A stretch of 32,995 bases of DNA from Nitrospirota bacterium (GTDB taxonomy: Bacteria > Nitrospirota > Thermodesulfovibrionia > Thermodesulfovibrionales > SM23-35), in NCBI GenBank assembly GCA_014859105.1, contig JACUUX010000029.1, forward strand, positions 1 to 32,995. The letters are read 5' to 3'. Positions 6,896 to 14,405 of this stretch are shown here, in pieces. A model generated the notes under the pieces. The model searched no databases and was not told the DNA's origin. It worked only from the letters and a program-made list of their open reading frames with translations. Every line of letters begins with the position of its first letter. Within the stretch, counting starts at the first letter, position 1. The translations under genes were made by a program, and so were the position numbers.

Positions 6896-8268
6896 AAATA
6901 TTGCTTGTACAACCCGCAAAACCCGAGAAAGCGCTGGGAGGCGAGGATTTTCAAATTTACGAGCCTTTGGCCCTTGAATACCTTGCCGCCGGAGTTGCCG
7001 GAGACCATGACGTGCGTATCATTGATATGCGGCTCGATCATGCGATAGACTCTCACCTCCGTGAGTATCGTCCGGATGTTGTCGGAATCACGTCATATAC
7101 TGTTCACGTGAACACTGTAAAAAAGCTTTTCCAGCAAATCAAGACTTTCAGCTCTGATATCATCACTGTTGTCGGCGGACACCACGCGACAATAATGCCA
7201 GCAGATTTCTACACTCCTTTCATAGATGTCGTTATTACGGGCGAAGGTGTTTTTTCCTTCAGAGAGGTTATTGCTCGTCTGGAAATGAAAATGGACCTAT
7301 CCGGTATCCCCGGGGCGGTACTTATGGAAAACGGCGCTATTGTCATATACCAGAGAGAGCAATATATTGATCTTGACGCCCTGCCTTTTCCGAGGAGGGA
7401 TCTCACTGCCGACTACAGAAAATCATACTTCAGCGAATGGATGAGACCCATTGCGTCGATACGTACATCAAAAGGATGTCACTTCAGATGCCGGTTCTGT
7501 ACGCTTTGGAAATTAACCGGGGGGCGTTATTTTACCAGGAAGCCGGAGAGCATTGTAGAAGAGCTGGGCACGATCGAAGAGAAATATGTATTCTTTTCTG
7601 ACGATGAATCGCTGCTTGATACGAAGCGCATGGAAGCGCTTGCAGACCTCATCCGGATAGCTGGAATCAACAAGCGATATTTTCTCTACGGCCGGAGCGA
7701 TACTATATCGAGGTATCCGGAACTGGTCGAGAAGTGGAAGAAAATAGGCCTGGAACGCGTCTTTGTTGGGCTTGAATTCATGCGGGATGCGGATCTGAAC
7801 CTGATCCGCAAAGGATCAACCGTCGCAAACAACGTAAGGGCTGTTCAGGTTCTTAAAGGCCTGGAAATCGAAATATTCCCCATGTTTATTGTGAAGCCTG
7901 AATTCGAAAGGAAAGACTTCGCAGACCTGCGGAAATACTGTCTTGCCCTGGATCTTGATTTTATCGGCTTTTCAGTACTGACTCCTCTGCCGGGAACAGA
8001 CTTGTATTATGATGTCAAGGACAAGCTTATTAATTTCAATTACGACTATTTCGATTTTTTTCATACGCTTCTGCCTACCAAGCTGCCTGTAAAGGACTTT
8101 TACGGTGAGCTGGTCGCGCTCTACAATGGCTCAAGGTCATTGAAGAATCAGATCAAACTCATGCGTAAATATCGTCTCCGGGAATTGCCGTCGCTTTTCA
8201 GAATCTACGGTAACTTTATCAAGCGGCTGAAAACGCTGGCGCACGATTATCCAGCTAATTCTATGTAA
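6892..8268 (+). CDS. B12-binding domain radical SAM protein
   Basis: A 458-residue enzyme. Residues 1-140 form a cobalamin-binding Rossmann domain (start KILLVQPAKP, then RPDVVGITSYT, VVGGHHAT and VVITGEG). The radical SAM barrel follows, with Cys196, Cys200 and Cys203 in CHFRCRFC holding the 4Fe-4S cluster. Members of this class methylate unactivated carbons or close rings in lipids, tetrapyrroles and natural products. The C-terminal part (FFHTLLPTKLPVKDFY) reminds me of hopanoid C-3 methylases (HpnR), but that is a tentative resemblance and no hopanoid genes are nearby. The GTG start overlaps the stop of the TetR gene. The substrate is unknown. Confidence 0.85.
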   Translation: MKILLVQPAKPEKALGGEDFQIYEPLALEYLAAGVAGDHDVRIIDMRLDHAIDSHLREYRPDVVGITSYTVHVNTVKKLFQQIKTFSSDIITVVGGHHATIMPADFYTPFIDVVITGEGVFSFREVIARLEMKMDLSGIPGAVLMENGAIVIYQREQYIDLDALPFPRRDLTADYRKSYFSEWMRPIASIRTSKGCHFRCRFCTLWKLTGGRYFTRKPESIVEELGTIEEKYVFFSDDESLLDTKRMEALADLIRIAGINKRYFLYGRSDTISRYPELVEKWKKIGLERVFVGLEFMRDADLNLIRKGSTVANNVRAVQVLKGLEIEIFPMFIVKPEFERKDFADLRKYCLALDLDFIGFSVLTPLPGTDLYYDVKDKLINFNYDYFDFFHTLLPTKLPVKDFYGELVALYNGSRSLKNQIKLMRKYRLRELPSLFRIYGNFIKRLKTLAHDYPANSM

Positions 8269-8347
8269 AGGGGTGCCGATGGGAAATGATTTGTGCGTTT
8301 GGGTCTTTTTCTTTCACAGATTCTCTTCAGTACTATCCACCCATTAT

Positions 8348-8368
8348 TTGATTAATTAAATAAATCAA
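8348..8368. promoter_or_regulatory. Imperfect palindrome resembling the tetR operator
   Basis: A 21-nt imperfect palindrome begins TTGATT and ends AATCAA. Its core ATTAAATAAA is identical to ten bases of the palindrome at 6261-6273. It lies 80 nt after the radical SAM gene and before the kinase remnant, so a second binding site of the same TetR protein is possible. AT-rich sequence makes this uncertain. Confidence 0.3.
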
Positions 8369-8490
8369 TAAGTTGTGTCTTTGCATTTCTCTTGCTGTCT
8401 TTAAGGTAGTATTAAAGTAGTAATAACAGGCTATAATAATGCAGGTTTTGATCTGAATTCAGCAATTAGTAAAATGATTAAAGACCATAA

Positions 8491-8877
8491 AAAGGCGGAA
8501 AAGGCAAAACTTTTTTACAAACGAATTTTCTGTTCACTGAAAACGGTGGGCTGGTCGCTATAGACCTTGAGAGGATGAAGAACGGCGATATGGCATTCGA
8601 TGTCGGGATGGTCTGCTGGGAATTGAAACATGCCTTCCTTTGGCGGACGGGAAATCCTTTCAATGCAGAGCCGTTTATAAGACATTTTCTCAAGCGATAT
8701 ACTGCGCGTTTCGGCAATAGTAGGCAGGCTTTCAGAAATATCACTCTGAGAACCCCCTTCTATATGGCCCTGACTGAATTGAGGATAGCGAGAAACTTAT
8801 ATCTGGATTGGAACTACAGAAAAAGGCCTGTTCATGAAGCGATGGAATGTCTCAGATGTGGGCTTAAGCTGGAATGA
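8491..8877 (+). pseudogene. C-terminal remnant of an APH-like kinase
   Basis: The frame is open from 8491. The recognisable sequence starts before the first ATG (8575): NFLFTENGGLVAIDLERMK followed by GDMAFDVGMVCWELKHAF. This is the region after the catalytic loop of aminoglycoside phosphotransferase-like kinases; AIDLER includes the metal-binding Asp. The ATP-binding N-lobe and the catalytic HxD are missing and no start with a ribosome binding site exists, so this is a 5'-truncated gene. About 100 C-terminal residues remain. The stop overlaps the start of the HAD gene (ATGA at 8874), so the original gene was coupled to it. Confidence 0.6.
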
Positions 8878-9599
8878 AAAAAGCGGCCTTCTTTGACCTC
8901 TACGGCACCTTAATAGATATCAGGACGGACGAACACGACCCGTGGGTATACTCGGTCCTTTCACAGTACCTAACCTATCACGCCATAACAGTCGATCCCG
9001 AAGAACTGAAGAAAGCCTATTTTGAAGGCATACGCCGGTACCTGACCCAGAGCACAGAGACATACCCTGAGGTTGACATTTATAAAGTATTCGATGATTT
9101 CATGCACAAATACGGCCATGCGAGATATTCACGCCAGATAGTTCTTGATACGATTCTGCTTTTCAGGTCATTGACCATCCGGCAGTTCGGGGCTTTCCCA
9201 GGCCTATACGACATACTGGTTTCTCTGGGCAAGAAGTACAAGGTCGGGATCATCTCAGATGCACAATGGTCGTTTACTGAGTCTGAGATAACAAAGCTCG
9301 GGCTCGACCGGTTCTTCAATACCAGGATATTGTCCTCTCGATATGGATTCAAGAAGCCTGATCCGCGGATGTTCACTATTGCAATGGAAAGACTCAATGT
9401 CGGGCCCGAGGAATCTGTCTATATCGGCGACAATCCCCCTAAAGACCTCATAGGCGCAAAAAATGCAGGAATGAAGTTCATCCTTTTCAGGTCCGAATGT
9501 AAGTCTTATAATGGTTTCCAGCCTGACGCATGTTTCAATGATTACGCCGAACTTGAAAACATTCTAAAAAAAACAGTCATCACAAAGAGCGGGAGATAA
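8874..9599 (+). CDS. HAD-family hydrolase
   Basis: A 241-residue haloacid dehalogenase-superfamily protein. Motif I is FFDLYGTL with the nucleophile Asp at residue 8; the usual second Asp is Tyr, as in several dehalogenase-like and non-phosphatase members. Motif II is IISDAQ, motif III the Lys in KKPDPRMF, and motif IV YIGDNPPKDLIGAKNAG. The helical cap lies between motifs I and II, so this is a C1-type HAD. It overlaps the kinase remnant by four bases (ATGA), which suggests that the pair once acted on the same phosphorylated metabolite. With the partner broken, its own expression may be impaired. Confidence 0.85.
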   Translation: MKKAAFFDLYGTLIDIRTDEHDPWVYSVLSQYLTYHAITVDPEELKKAYFEGIRRYLTQSTETYPEVDIYKVFDDFMHKYGHARYSRQIVLDTILLFRSLTIRQFGAFPGLYDILVSLGKKYKVGIISDAQWSFTESEITKLGLDRFFNTRILSSRYGFKKPDPRMFTIAMERLNVGPEESVYIGDNPPKDLIGAKNAGMKFILFRSECKSYNGFQPDACFNDYAELENILKKTVITKSGR

Positions 9600-9600
9600 A

Positions 9601-9729
9601 GTTGCAAAAAAGATTGCAGATGCGAGCATCAATATCAATTATGTGTACGGTACAGCAGCAGGCAAATCTGCTACCCGTATCGTTTCGTCATCAAATGATA
9701 AAAAGGCATTAGAGATAATGCATCCCTAA
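9601..9729 (+). pseudogene. C-terminal scrap of an ACT-domain protein
   Basis: Immediately after the HAD stop codon, a 42-codon frame reads VAKKIADASININYVYGT, then AAGKSATRIVSS and KKALEIM, and ends with TAA. This matches the second half of an ACT domain, an amino-acid-binding regulatory fold (AxxGINIxYxY...KALEIL). There is no start codon and the first half of the domain is missing, so it is a fossil. It was probably cut when the kinase-HAD pair was inserted or rearranged. It ends 13 nt before the phosphoglycerate kinase-like gene. Confidence 0.6.
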
Positions 9730-9742
9730 AATGAGGTGATCC

Positions 9743-11050
9743 ATGAGTGTTGAATATCAAAGATTAGACAGGAGACTACCCTTAATCCAGAACGCTGACC
9801 TGAATGGCATGATAGTACTTGTCAGATTCGACCATAATGTTGTAAAGGATGGTGAAATCAGGGACCCATACAGGATCGACCGCACTTTTGGTACTCTTTA
9901 CAATATCGTGGAACGGGGTGGAAGACCGATTCTCATGACTCATGTGGGAAGGCCAAAAGATAAGAAGACACGTGAAATCAAGTGCAGACCAGGCGAGTCA
10001 GTCGAGCCGATTGTTGAATATCTCGAACATAAATTGCACACACGGTTTCATATCCCTAAATTTAATATAGATGAAAAACTCGGGATTCCCGGCATTGATA
10101 CATCAATCAACCTTGCTATCCGTGACCTCAGGGAAAGGAAGATAGGCGGGATATACCTTCCGAATACGCGCTGGTTCCAGGGTGAAGAAGCAGAAGGAGA
10201 GACCAGGGACAAATTCGCCCTCCAACTTGCGGGGCTTGCAGATATCTTCATAAACGATGCATTCGGTTCATGGCAGCCACATGCCTCAACATACGACATA
10301 ACAAAATATCTTCCTTCTTATGCAGGCTTCTTAATGCAGCAGGAGATCATCAATCTGAATTCTGTTATCAATCCTCAAAGGCCTTTTCTGGCTGTAGTTG
10401 CCGGTGCAAAATACGACACAAAGATAAAGCCACTTTATGCAATCTATGAGAAGGTTGATTGCCTTATTTTGGGTGGCGTAATATATAACACTTTTCTCTG
10501 TGCAAAGTACGGAATCAAAATCGATGGCATTCTGGAGAAAGACATCATCTTAGCAAAAGACCTTGTAGAGAAAGATAAGGCAAATAAAAAGATTATAGAG
10601 CTGCCTTTTATAGTTGAATCAGATACCATAGAAGGTAGAATCGAAGGTAAATACAGGACTGTAGCAATAAAAGACTTTACAGAAGGCAAAAAATACGGTT
10701 ATATCCTTGATATAGACCCGGGGTCATTTAATGACCTTGTCGTTTTAGAGAGCATTTCAGACGCTAAAACCATATTTGTCAATGCTGTTATGGGATATAC
10801 ACCGTATTTTACAGCAGGCTCAGAGGCTTTGGACAGGACTATAGACCAAAATAGAATAGCTATAAAGATGTACGGTGGTGGTGATACATTGCAGGAATTT
10901 AAAAACCTCTGCCCTGGTCTGTACCTGTCTGTTCTGGACAATACACAATACTATTTTTTTACAGGTGGTGGGACGGTCCTTACTGCCATAGAACAAGGTA
11001 GCCCGTATGGGCTGAAACCAGTCCAGGCTTTAATGAAAATTGGGGGTTAA
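9743..11050 (+). CDS. Divergent phosphoglycerate kinase-like protein
   Basis: A 435-residue member of the phosphoglycerate kinase family, which interconverts 1,3-bisphosphoglycerate and 3-phosphoglycerate with ADP/ATP. Substrate-site residues are present: Arg28, Asp30 and Asn32 (RFDHN), Arg44, His67 and Arg70 (THVGRP), NTRW with Arg143, and NDAFG at 171-175. The nucleotide domain keeps GAKYDTK (221-227), GGGDT (378-382) and TGGGT (407-411). However, the nearly invariant GPMGVFE is replaced by NAVMGYTPYF around 347-356, and several segments differ strongly from ordinary Pgk. GAGGTG stands 4 nt before the ATG. It may be an atypical glycolytic enzyme or a paralogue with another substrate. Confidence 0.75.
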   Translation: MSVEYQRLDRRLPLIQNADLNGMIVLVRFDHNVVKDGEIRDPYRIDRTFGTLYNIVERGGRPILMTHVGRPKDKKTREIKCRPGESVEPIVEYLEHKLHTRFHIPKFNIDEKLGIPGIDTSINLAIRDLRERKIGGIYLPNTRWFQGEEAEGETRDKFALQLAGLADIFINDAFGSWQPHASTYDITKYLPSYAGFLMQQEIINLNSVINPQRPFLAVVAGAKYDTKIKPLYAIYEKVDCLILGGVIYNTFLCAKYGIKIDGILEKDIILAKDLVEKDKANKKIIELPFIVESDTIEGRIEGKYRTVAIKDFTEGKKYGYILDIDPGSFNDLVVLESISDAKTIFVNAVMGYTPYFTAGSEALDRTIDQNRIAIKMYGGGDTLQEFKNLCPGLYLSVLDNTQYYFFTGGGTVLTAIEQGSPYGLKPVQALMKIGG

Positions 11051-11109
11051 CTATCTGTTTTGGCTCACCCAGGATTTAACCTGTAAGTAATGACGAAGGT
11101 CTTATAGGT

Positions 11110-12591
11110 CTATTTAATGCTCTCGGCAGTGAATATATACAATTCGGCGTTCTTCCATGCCCCATGGGGTAACCCGGCTTTAACACACAACTGTTCGAGA
11201 AAAGTCTCCCTGTCCCATCCATTTTCTGTTGCAACCTGTGGAAGAAGAAGCCCACGTTGCAGACCTTTCCTTATAACAAGGCCATGCTTTCCGACCTGAA
11301 TATCATTCACATTCTTCAGTGTATTCAAATGGGAGAGGATAGAAATCTCTACTTCTATATCTTCTAACTCTTCTTTTCTCAGAGGAGGAAATCTCGGGTC
11401 GCCCGAGCATGCTGCTATGGCATTTTTTACAACAGATTGATAAAGTGGCATGATTGGCTGGATATGACCTATACAGCCTCTCAGAGAGTCATTCTTTTTT
11501 ATTGTTACAAAGACAGCCCCATCAGATTTTAGCTTCGGGTTTCTTATTTCTATTGCGGGAGTCTTACCATTTGTAACATATTCGGCAACAGTGTTTCTTG
11601 CGATTGTTAGCAGTTCTGCTTTATCTGAATCTGTCAGTATGTTCTTGAATAATCCGATGGATGAATAGCCTACAACATTACTCTTTTCGCCTGTGACATC
11701 ACCTGAGTTTTCATACCTTAAGAGTAAGCCGAGATTCGCCCCCGATCTCCGGGCGACTTCTATAGTAATAAGAACAGGAAAAGCCCCGCAAAGTTCAGCC
11801 TCACCGGTTCTCAAAAGTCTTTCAGTGTCAATAACTGATAATCTTTCGATTGAGGATATAATCTTGCTGTCCATATCTTTAGCTTTTTGATACTCGTGAT
11901 AATGTGAGAGATCTGTACTGGCAATAAGCAGTGTCCTTTCATCTATTAAATCTGTCAAATTCGATACGAGGTGTTCGAAAGCCTGTCTTGTTGGGGAACC
12001 GGTCAGAACCGGTACCATTGTAAAATCTCCGAGCACTGTCTGAAGAAACGGCAGTTGAACTTCAAGGGAATGTTCTTTTTCGAAGGCATCGGGGAAAAAC
12101 CTGACGTCCGCAGCTTCATTCAATATTTCCTTTGCAAGTTTTTCGTCTATTTTTACATTCCCGAGAGGCGTCTTAAAGCTACCTTTTATGTAAACAGAAG
12201 CACCTTTAAAGCTGACACGGTGGCTTGGCCCTATCAATATAATTTTATTTATGCTGCTTTCTTTAATTTGTTTATATCCAAAGGCTGCAACCTGACCTGA
12301 ATATTTGTAACCTGCATGTGGTGAAATAAGGGCTATCAGCTTTCCGTCAGCCTTAACCTTCTCTGCTTTTGATAAAAATCCATCAACAGTTTTTTTTAGT
12401 TCACCGGGATCTGAAGGATAAAATATACCTGCCACAGCAGGCTCTTTTATATCCTCTGTGCAGCCATTAGAAACGAGAACAGTTATTAAAAGGAATAAAG
12501 CGAAGAGCAAGGAATACGGTTGCTTCCAGCAGAAGAGATTGCTTCGGGGACTTTGTCCCCTCGCAATGACGTTTTTTTGATATGTCTTCAT
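11110..12591 (-). CDS. MEMO-AMMECR1 fusion protein with lipoprotein-type leader
   Basis: A 493-residue fusion of AmmeMemoRadiSam proteins B and A. Residues about 50-310 are the MEMO domain (AGIFYPSDP, ISPHAGYKYSG, IGPSHR, EKEHSLEVQLPFL and STDLSHYH; its His residues resemble extradiol dioxygenase ligands). Residues about 325-490 are AMMECR1 with the LRGCIGH motif. Upstream is a hydrophobic segment (27-43) ending SNGC at Cys44, a lipobox-like site, so the protein may be membrane-anchored outside the cytoplasm. Residues 8-20 are encoded by a dispersed repeat at 12535-12571, so the true start may be downstream, for instance a TTG just before the hydrophobic segment. The radical SAM partner lies upstream on the same strand. 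Confidence 0.85.
   Translation of the reverse strand: MKTYQKNVIARGQSPRSNLFCWKQPYSLLFALFLLITVLVSNGCTEDIKEPAVAGIFYPSDPGELKKTVDGFLSKAEKVKADGKLIALISPHAGYKYSGQVAAFGYKQIKESSINKIILIGPSHRVSFKGASVYIKGSFKTPLGNVKIDEKLAKEILNEAADVRFFPDAFEKEHSLEVQLPFLQTVLGDFTMVPVLTGSPTRQAFEHLVSNLTDLIDERTLLIASTDLSHYHEYQKAKDMDSKIISSIERLSVIDTERLLRTGEAELCGAFPVLITIEVARRSGANLGLLLRYENSGDVTGEKSNVVGYSSIGLFKNILTDSDKAELLTIARNTVAEYVTNGKTPAIEIRNPKLKSDGAVFVTIKKNDSLRGCIGHIQPIMPLYQSVVKNAIAACSGDPRFPPLRKEELEDIEVEISILSHLNTLKNVNDIQVGKHGLVIRKGLQRGLLLPQVATENGWDRETFLEQLCVKAGLPHGAWKNAELYIFTAESIK
12535..12571. repeat. Dispersed hairpin repeat (GAGATTGCTTC...CTCGCAATGACG)
   Basis: The 37-nt element has nested inverted repeats: ATTGC with GCAAT outside, and GGGGAC with GTCCCC inside around a TTT loop. 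Elements ending in GAGATTGCTTCG and CGCAATGACG are scattered in many bacterial genomes as small non-autonomous repeats. Here it lies inside the 5' end of the MEMO-AMMECR1 ORF and would encode part of its leader. Only one copy is in this window. Confidence 0.65.
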
Positions 12592-12612
12592 AATCTTAAA
12601 TCTTACTTAAAA

Positions 12613-12744
12613 TCAATACAACCTTTTCCAGAACATGGCCTGCTTTGGTTTCGACTCAGGATTCGTTTCAGCTTTTATCTTTTTACCGAAAAGGCTCAGA
12701 ATGCTTCCTAAAAAAAATATTTTCAGAAAATCCCTTCTCTTCAT
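12613..12744 (-). CDS. 43-residue Tat-leader ORF, detached AmrS head
   Basis: The ORF begins MKRRDFLKIFFLGSIL, a twin-arginine signal with RRDFLK, then a hydrophobic core and a KKIKA junction. It ends KPKQAMFWKRLY. In AmmeMemoRadiSam radical SAM proteins that carry a Tat leader, the sequence (E)AMFxxKL comes directly before the first cysteine motif (VxCxLCPxxC). The radical SAM protein encoded just upstream starts exactly at that motif and lacks the leader. This small ORF therefore looks like its missing head, encoded separately after its 3' end. Whether it is translated is unknown; no strong ribosome binding site is seen. It sits between the radical SAM gene (15 nt gap) and the fusion gene. 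Confidence 0.5.
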   Translation of the reverse strand: MKRRDFLKIFFLGSILSLFGKKIKAETNPESKPKQAMFWKRLY

Positions 12745-12759
12745 AATGTAACCCTCATA

Positions 12760-13734
12760 TCAACTCCATATACCCGGAATGGAAGCACTGCAGAACTTGC
12801 ACTTCCCATTAGTTATATTGTTCTGTTTTACAAAATAACCTGTTCTTTCGATCAACATCTTCTTACATTCAGGACAGTATGTACTTTCAGCCTCATGTCT
12901 TATATTACCTATATAAACAAATTTCAGCCCTGCATCAATCGCTGTTTTTCTCGCCTCTGTGAGTGTTTCTACCGGTGTTGGCGGAAGATTAGTCAATTTG
13001 TAATGAGGAAAGAACCTTGAAAAATGGACTGGTACATCAGCCCCGAGGTTCTTCGCTATCCATCTGCACATATCTCTGATTTGTTTCATATCATCATTGA
13101 GGGTAGGTATCACGAGATTGGTAATTTCCAGCCATACATCTTCTTTCTTCAATAAGACGAGTGAACCGAGGACGGGTTTAAGACTGCCGTTACACATTTT
13201 AGCGTAAAAATCCTCTGAGAAACCCTTAAGGTCTATATTAGCTGCATCCATATATTTTGTTAATTTCCTGAGTGGTTTTTCATTTATATATCCGCAGGAA
13301 TGAATCGTATTCTTTATCTTTCTTTTCCTGGCGATTACTGCTGTGTCGTACATGTATTCATAAAATACAGTAGGTTCTGTATAGGTGTAACTGATTGATC
13401 TGCACTTATGGAAAATAGCATGTGTCACAACTTTATCTGGCGGGAAGTCATATGTGTCTGTATCTTCCGGTTTTGCCTGGGATATCTGCCAGTTCTGGCA
13501 AAACTTGCAGCTGAGGACACACCCGGCTGTGGCAATTGAAAATGTAGTTGTTCCGGTTAGGAAATGAGAAAATGGCTTTTTCTCAATGGGGTCTATGTGG
13601 ACTGCACAGGGTTTCCCGTAAACAAGGCTGTAAAGTGTCCCGTCTTTATTTATCCTTGTCCTGCATCTGCTGACCTGGTTGATGTCGAGAACACATGCAT
13701 TAGGGCAGAGTTCACATTGAACAGTTTTTGACAT
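12760..13734 (-). CDS. amrS: AmmeMemoRadiSam system radical SAM enzyme (AmrS)
   Basis: A 324-residue enzyme with an N-terminal cysteine motif (CELCPNAC, then CRTR), the linker LVYGKPCAVHIDPIEKKP and the radical SAM cluster motif CVLSCKFC (Cys72, Cys76, Cys79) followed by QNWQISQ. YTYTEPTVFYEYMYD and NIDLKGFSEDFY are family hallmarks. The C-terminus carries CPEC and CKFC pairs, probably a rubredoxin-like or extra metal site. AmrS always travels with MEMO and AMMECR1 proteins, and here both are fused in the gene downstream. The substrate is still unknown. A TATAAT lies 5 nt before the ATG, so the mRNA may be leaderless. Confidence 0.9.
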   Translation of the reverse strand: MSKTVQCELCPNACVLDINQVSRCRTRINKDGTLYSLVYGKPCAVHIDPIEKKPFSHFLTGTTTFSIATAGCVLSCKFCQNWQISQAKPEDTDTYDFPPDKVVTHAIFHKCRSISYTYTEPTVFYEYMYDTAVIARKRKIKNTIHSCGYINEKPLRKLTKYMDAANIDLKGFSEDFYAKMCNGSLKPVLGSLVLLKKEDVWLEITNLVIPTLNDDMKQIRDMCRWIAKNLGADVPVHFSRFFPHYKLTNLPPTPVETLTEARKTAIDAGLKFVYIGNIRHEAESTYCPECKKMLIERTGYFVKQNNITNGKCKFCSASIPGIWS

Positions 13735-13739
13735 AAAAT

Positions 13740-13769
13740 ATTATAAAACTAATTCGATTACTCTGTCAT
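13740..13769 (-). promoter_or_regulatory. Candidate leaderless promoter of amrS
   Basis: On the minus strand ATGACA (13769-13764) and a perfect TATAAT (13745-13740) are 18 nt apart. Only 5 nt separate the -10 box from the ATG at 13734, so transcription would start at or next to the first base of the start codon. No Shine-Dalgarno is present. Confidence 0.4.
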
Positions 13770-13795
13770 CGCTGATAATGTTTTTATTTCTTCTT

Positions 13796-13854
13796 TAAAA
13801 AATAAGAGCCGATATCTTTTTCAGATCATCAATTTTATAATATCGGCTCTTATT
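13796..13854 (-). terminator. Strong terminator after the hsp20 remnant
   Basis: AATAAGAGCCGATAT (13801-13815) and its exact reverse complement (13840-13854) form a 15-bp stem around a 24-nt loop. Read on the minus strand the stem is followed by a run of six T, the form of an intrinsic terminator, and it comes right after the hsp20 stop codon. On the plus strand only TTTTAG follows. The intact terminator beside a truncated gene suggests recent truncation. Confidence 0.75.
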
Positions 13855-13864
13855 TTAGTATTTA

Positions 13865-14053
13865 TTACTCAGCCTTAACAGGGATCTTCTTTGTTTCATT
13901 TATCGCCTGTGCCGTCTTGGGAAGTGTCACAGTAAGAACTCCTTTCTTAAATTGAGCCTTAACCTTATCTGTATCTATTTCTGTGGGAAGCGGGATATTA
14001 AGGCTCAATAATCCATAAGAACGCTCCATACGGTCATAATTTTTCCTTGACAA
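13865..14053 (-). pseudogene. C-terminal half of a small heat shock protein (Hsp20)
   Basis: The remaining 60 or so residues match the end of the alpha-crystallin domain: MERSYG, LPTEIDTDKVKAQFKKGVLTVTLPK (in two pieces) and the C-terminal KKIPVKAE. GVLTVTLPK is the conserved last strands of the domain. An Hsp20 protein normally has about 150 residues, so the N-terminal arm and the first strands are missing. The nominal TTG start at 14053 lies in the -35 region of the promoter for the oppositely oriented IHF gene, and no ribosome binding site precedes it. The gene was cut at its 5' end and is unlikely to be expressed. Confidence 0.7.
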
Positions 14054-14075
14054 GTACGTATGTCCTTAATATAAT
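14047..14075 (+). promoter_or_regulatory. Consensus sigma-70 promoter of the ihfA-merR operon
   Basis: TTGACA (14047-14052) and TATAAT (14070-14075) match the consensus in all 12 positions and have the optimal 17-nt spacing. Transcription should start near 14082, leaving an 18-nt leader before the ATG at 14100. No extra operator palindrome is evident. Confidence 0.85.
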
Positions 14076-14099
14076 TAAGAAAATTAAATTAGAGTTAAA

Positions 14100-14405
14100 A
14101 TGACCAAGGCAGATTTAGTAGAAAGAATTTTCGAGAAGATAGGACTTTCAAAAAAAGAAGCGCAGGAAATCATTGAAATTATCTTCGATTTCATGAAGCA
14201 GACCTTTCAAGAAGGTGAATCAATAAAAATTTCTGGCTTCGGTACCTTTAATGTCAGACAAAAAATGTCACGAAGAGGAAGGAATCCCAAGACCGGCGAA
14301 GATCTTGAGATAACCCCGAGAAAAGTAATTACTTTCAGGGCGAGTAATCAATTAAAAGCTACAATGGAGAAAGAATATGTACAAACCGATACAGGAGAAA
14401 GTTAA
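14100..14405 (+). CDS. ihfA: HU/IHF family DNA-bending protein, IHF alpha-like
   Basis: A 101-residue nucleoid protein. Helical N-terminus [21 protein letters not shown], then the IHF/HU signature [22 protein letters not shown] with the proline-tipped arm [11 protein letters not shown] that intercalates into DNA, and the end [14 protein letters not shown]. The arm sequence and the following MerR gene are the usual context of ihfA in many bacteria, so IHF alpha is preferred to HU. The last 29 bases overlap the MerR gene. The gene follows a perfect sigma-70 promoter, so it should be strongly transcribed. Only a weak ribosome binding site (AGAG) is visible. Confidence 0.9.
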   Translation: MTKADLVERIFEKIGLSKKEAQEIIEIIFDFMKQTFQEGESIKISGFGTFNVRQKMSRRGRNPKTGEDLEITPRKVITFRASNQLKATMEKEYVQTDTGES

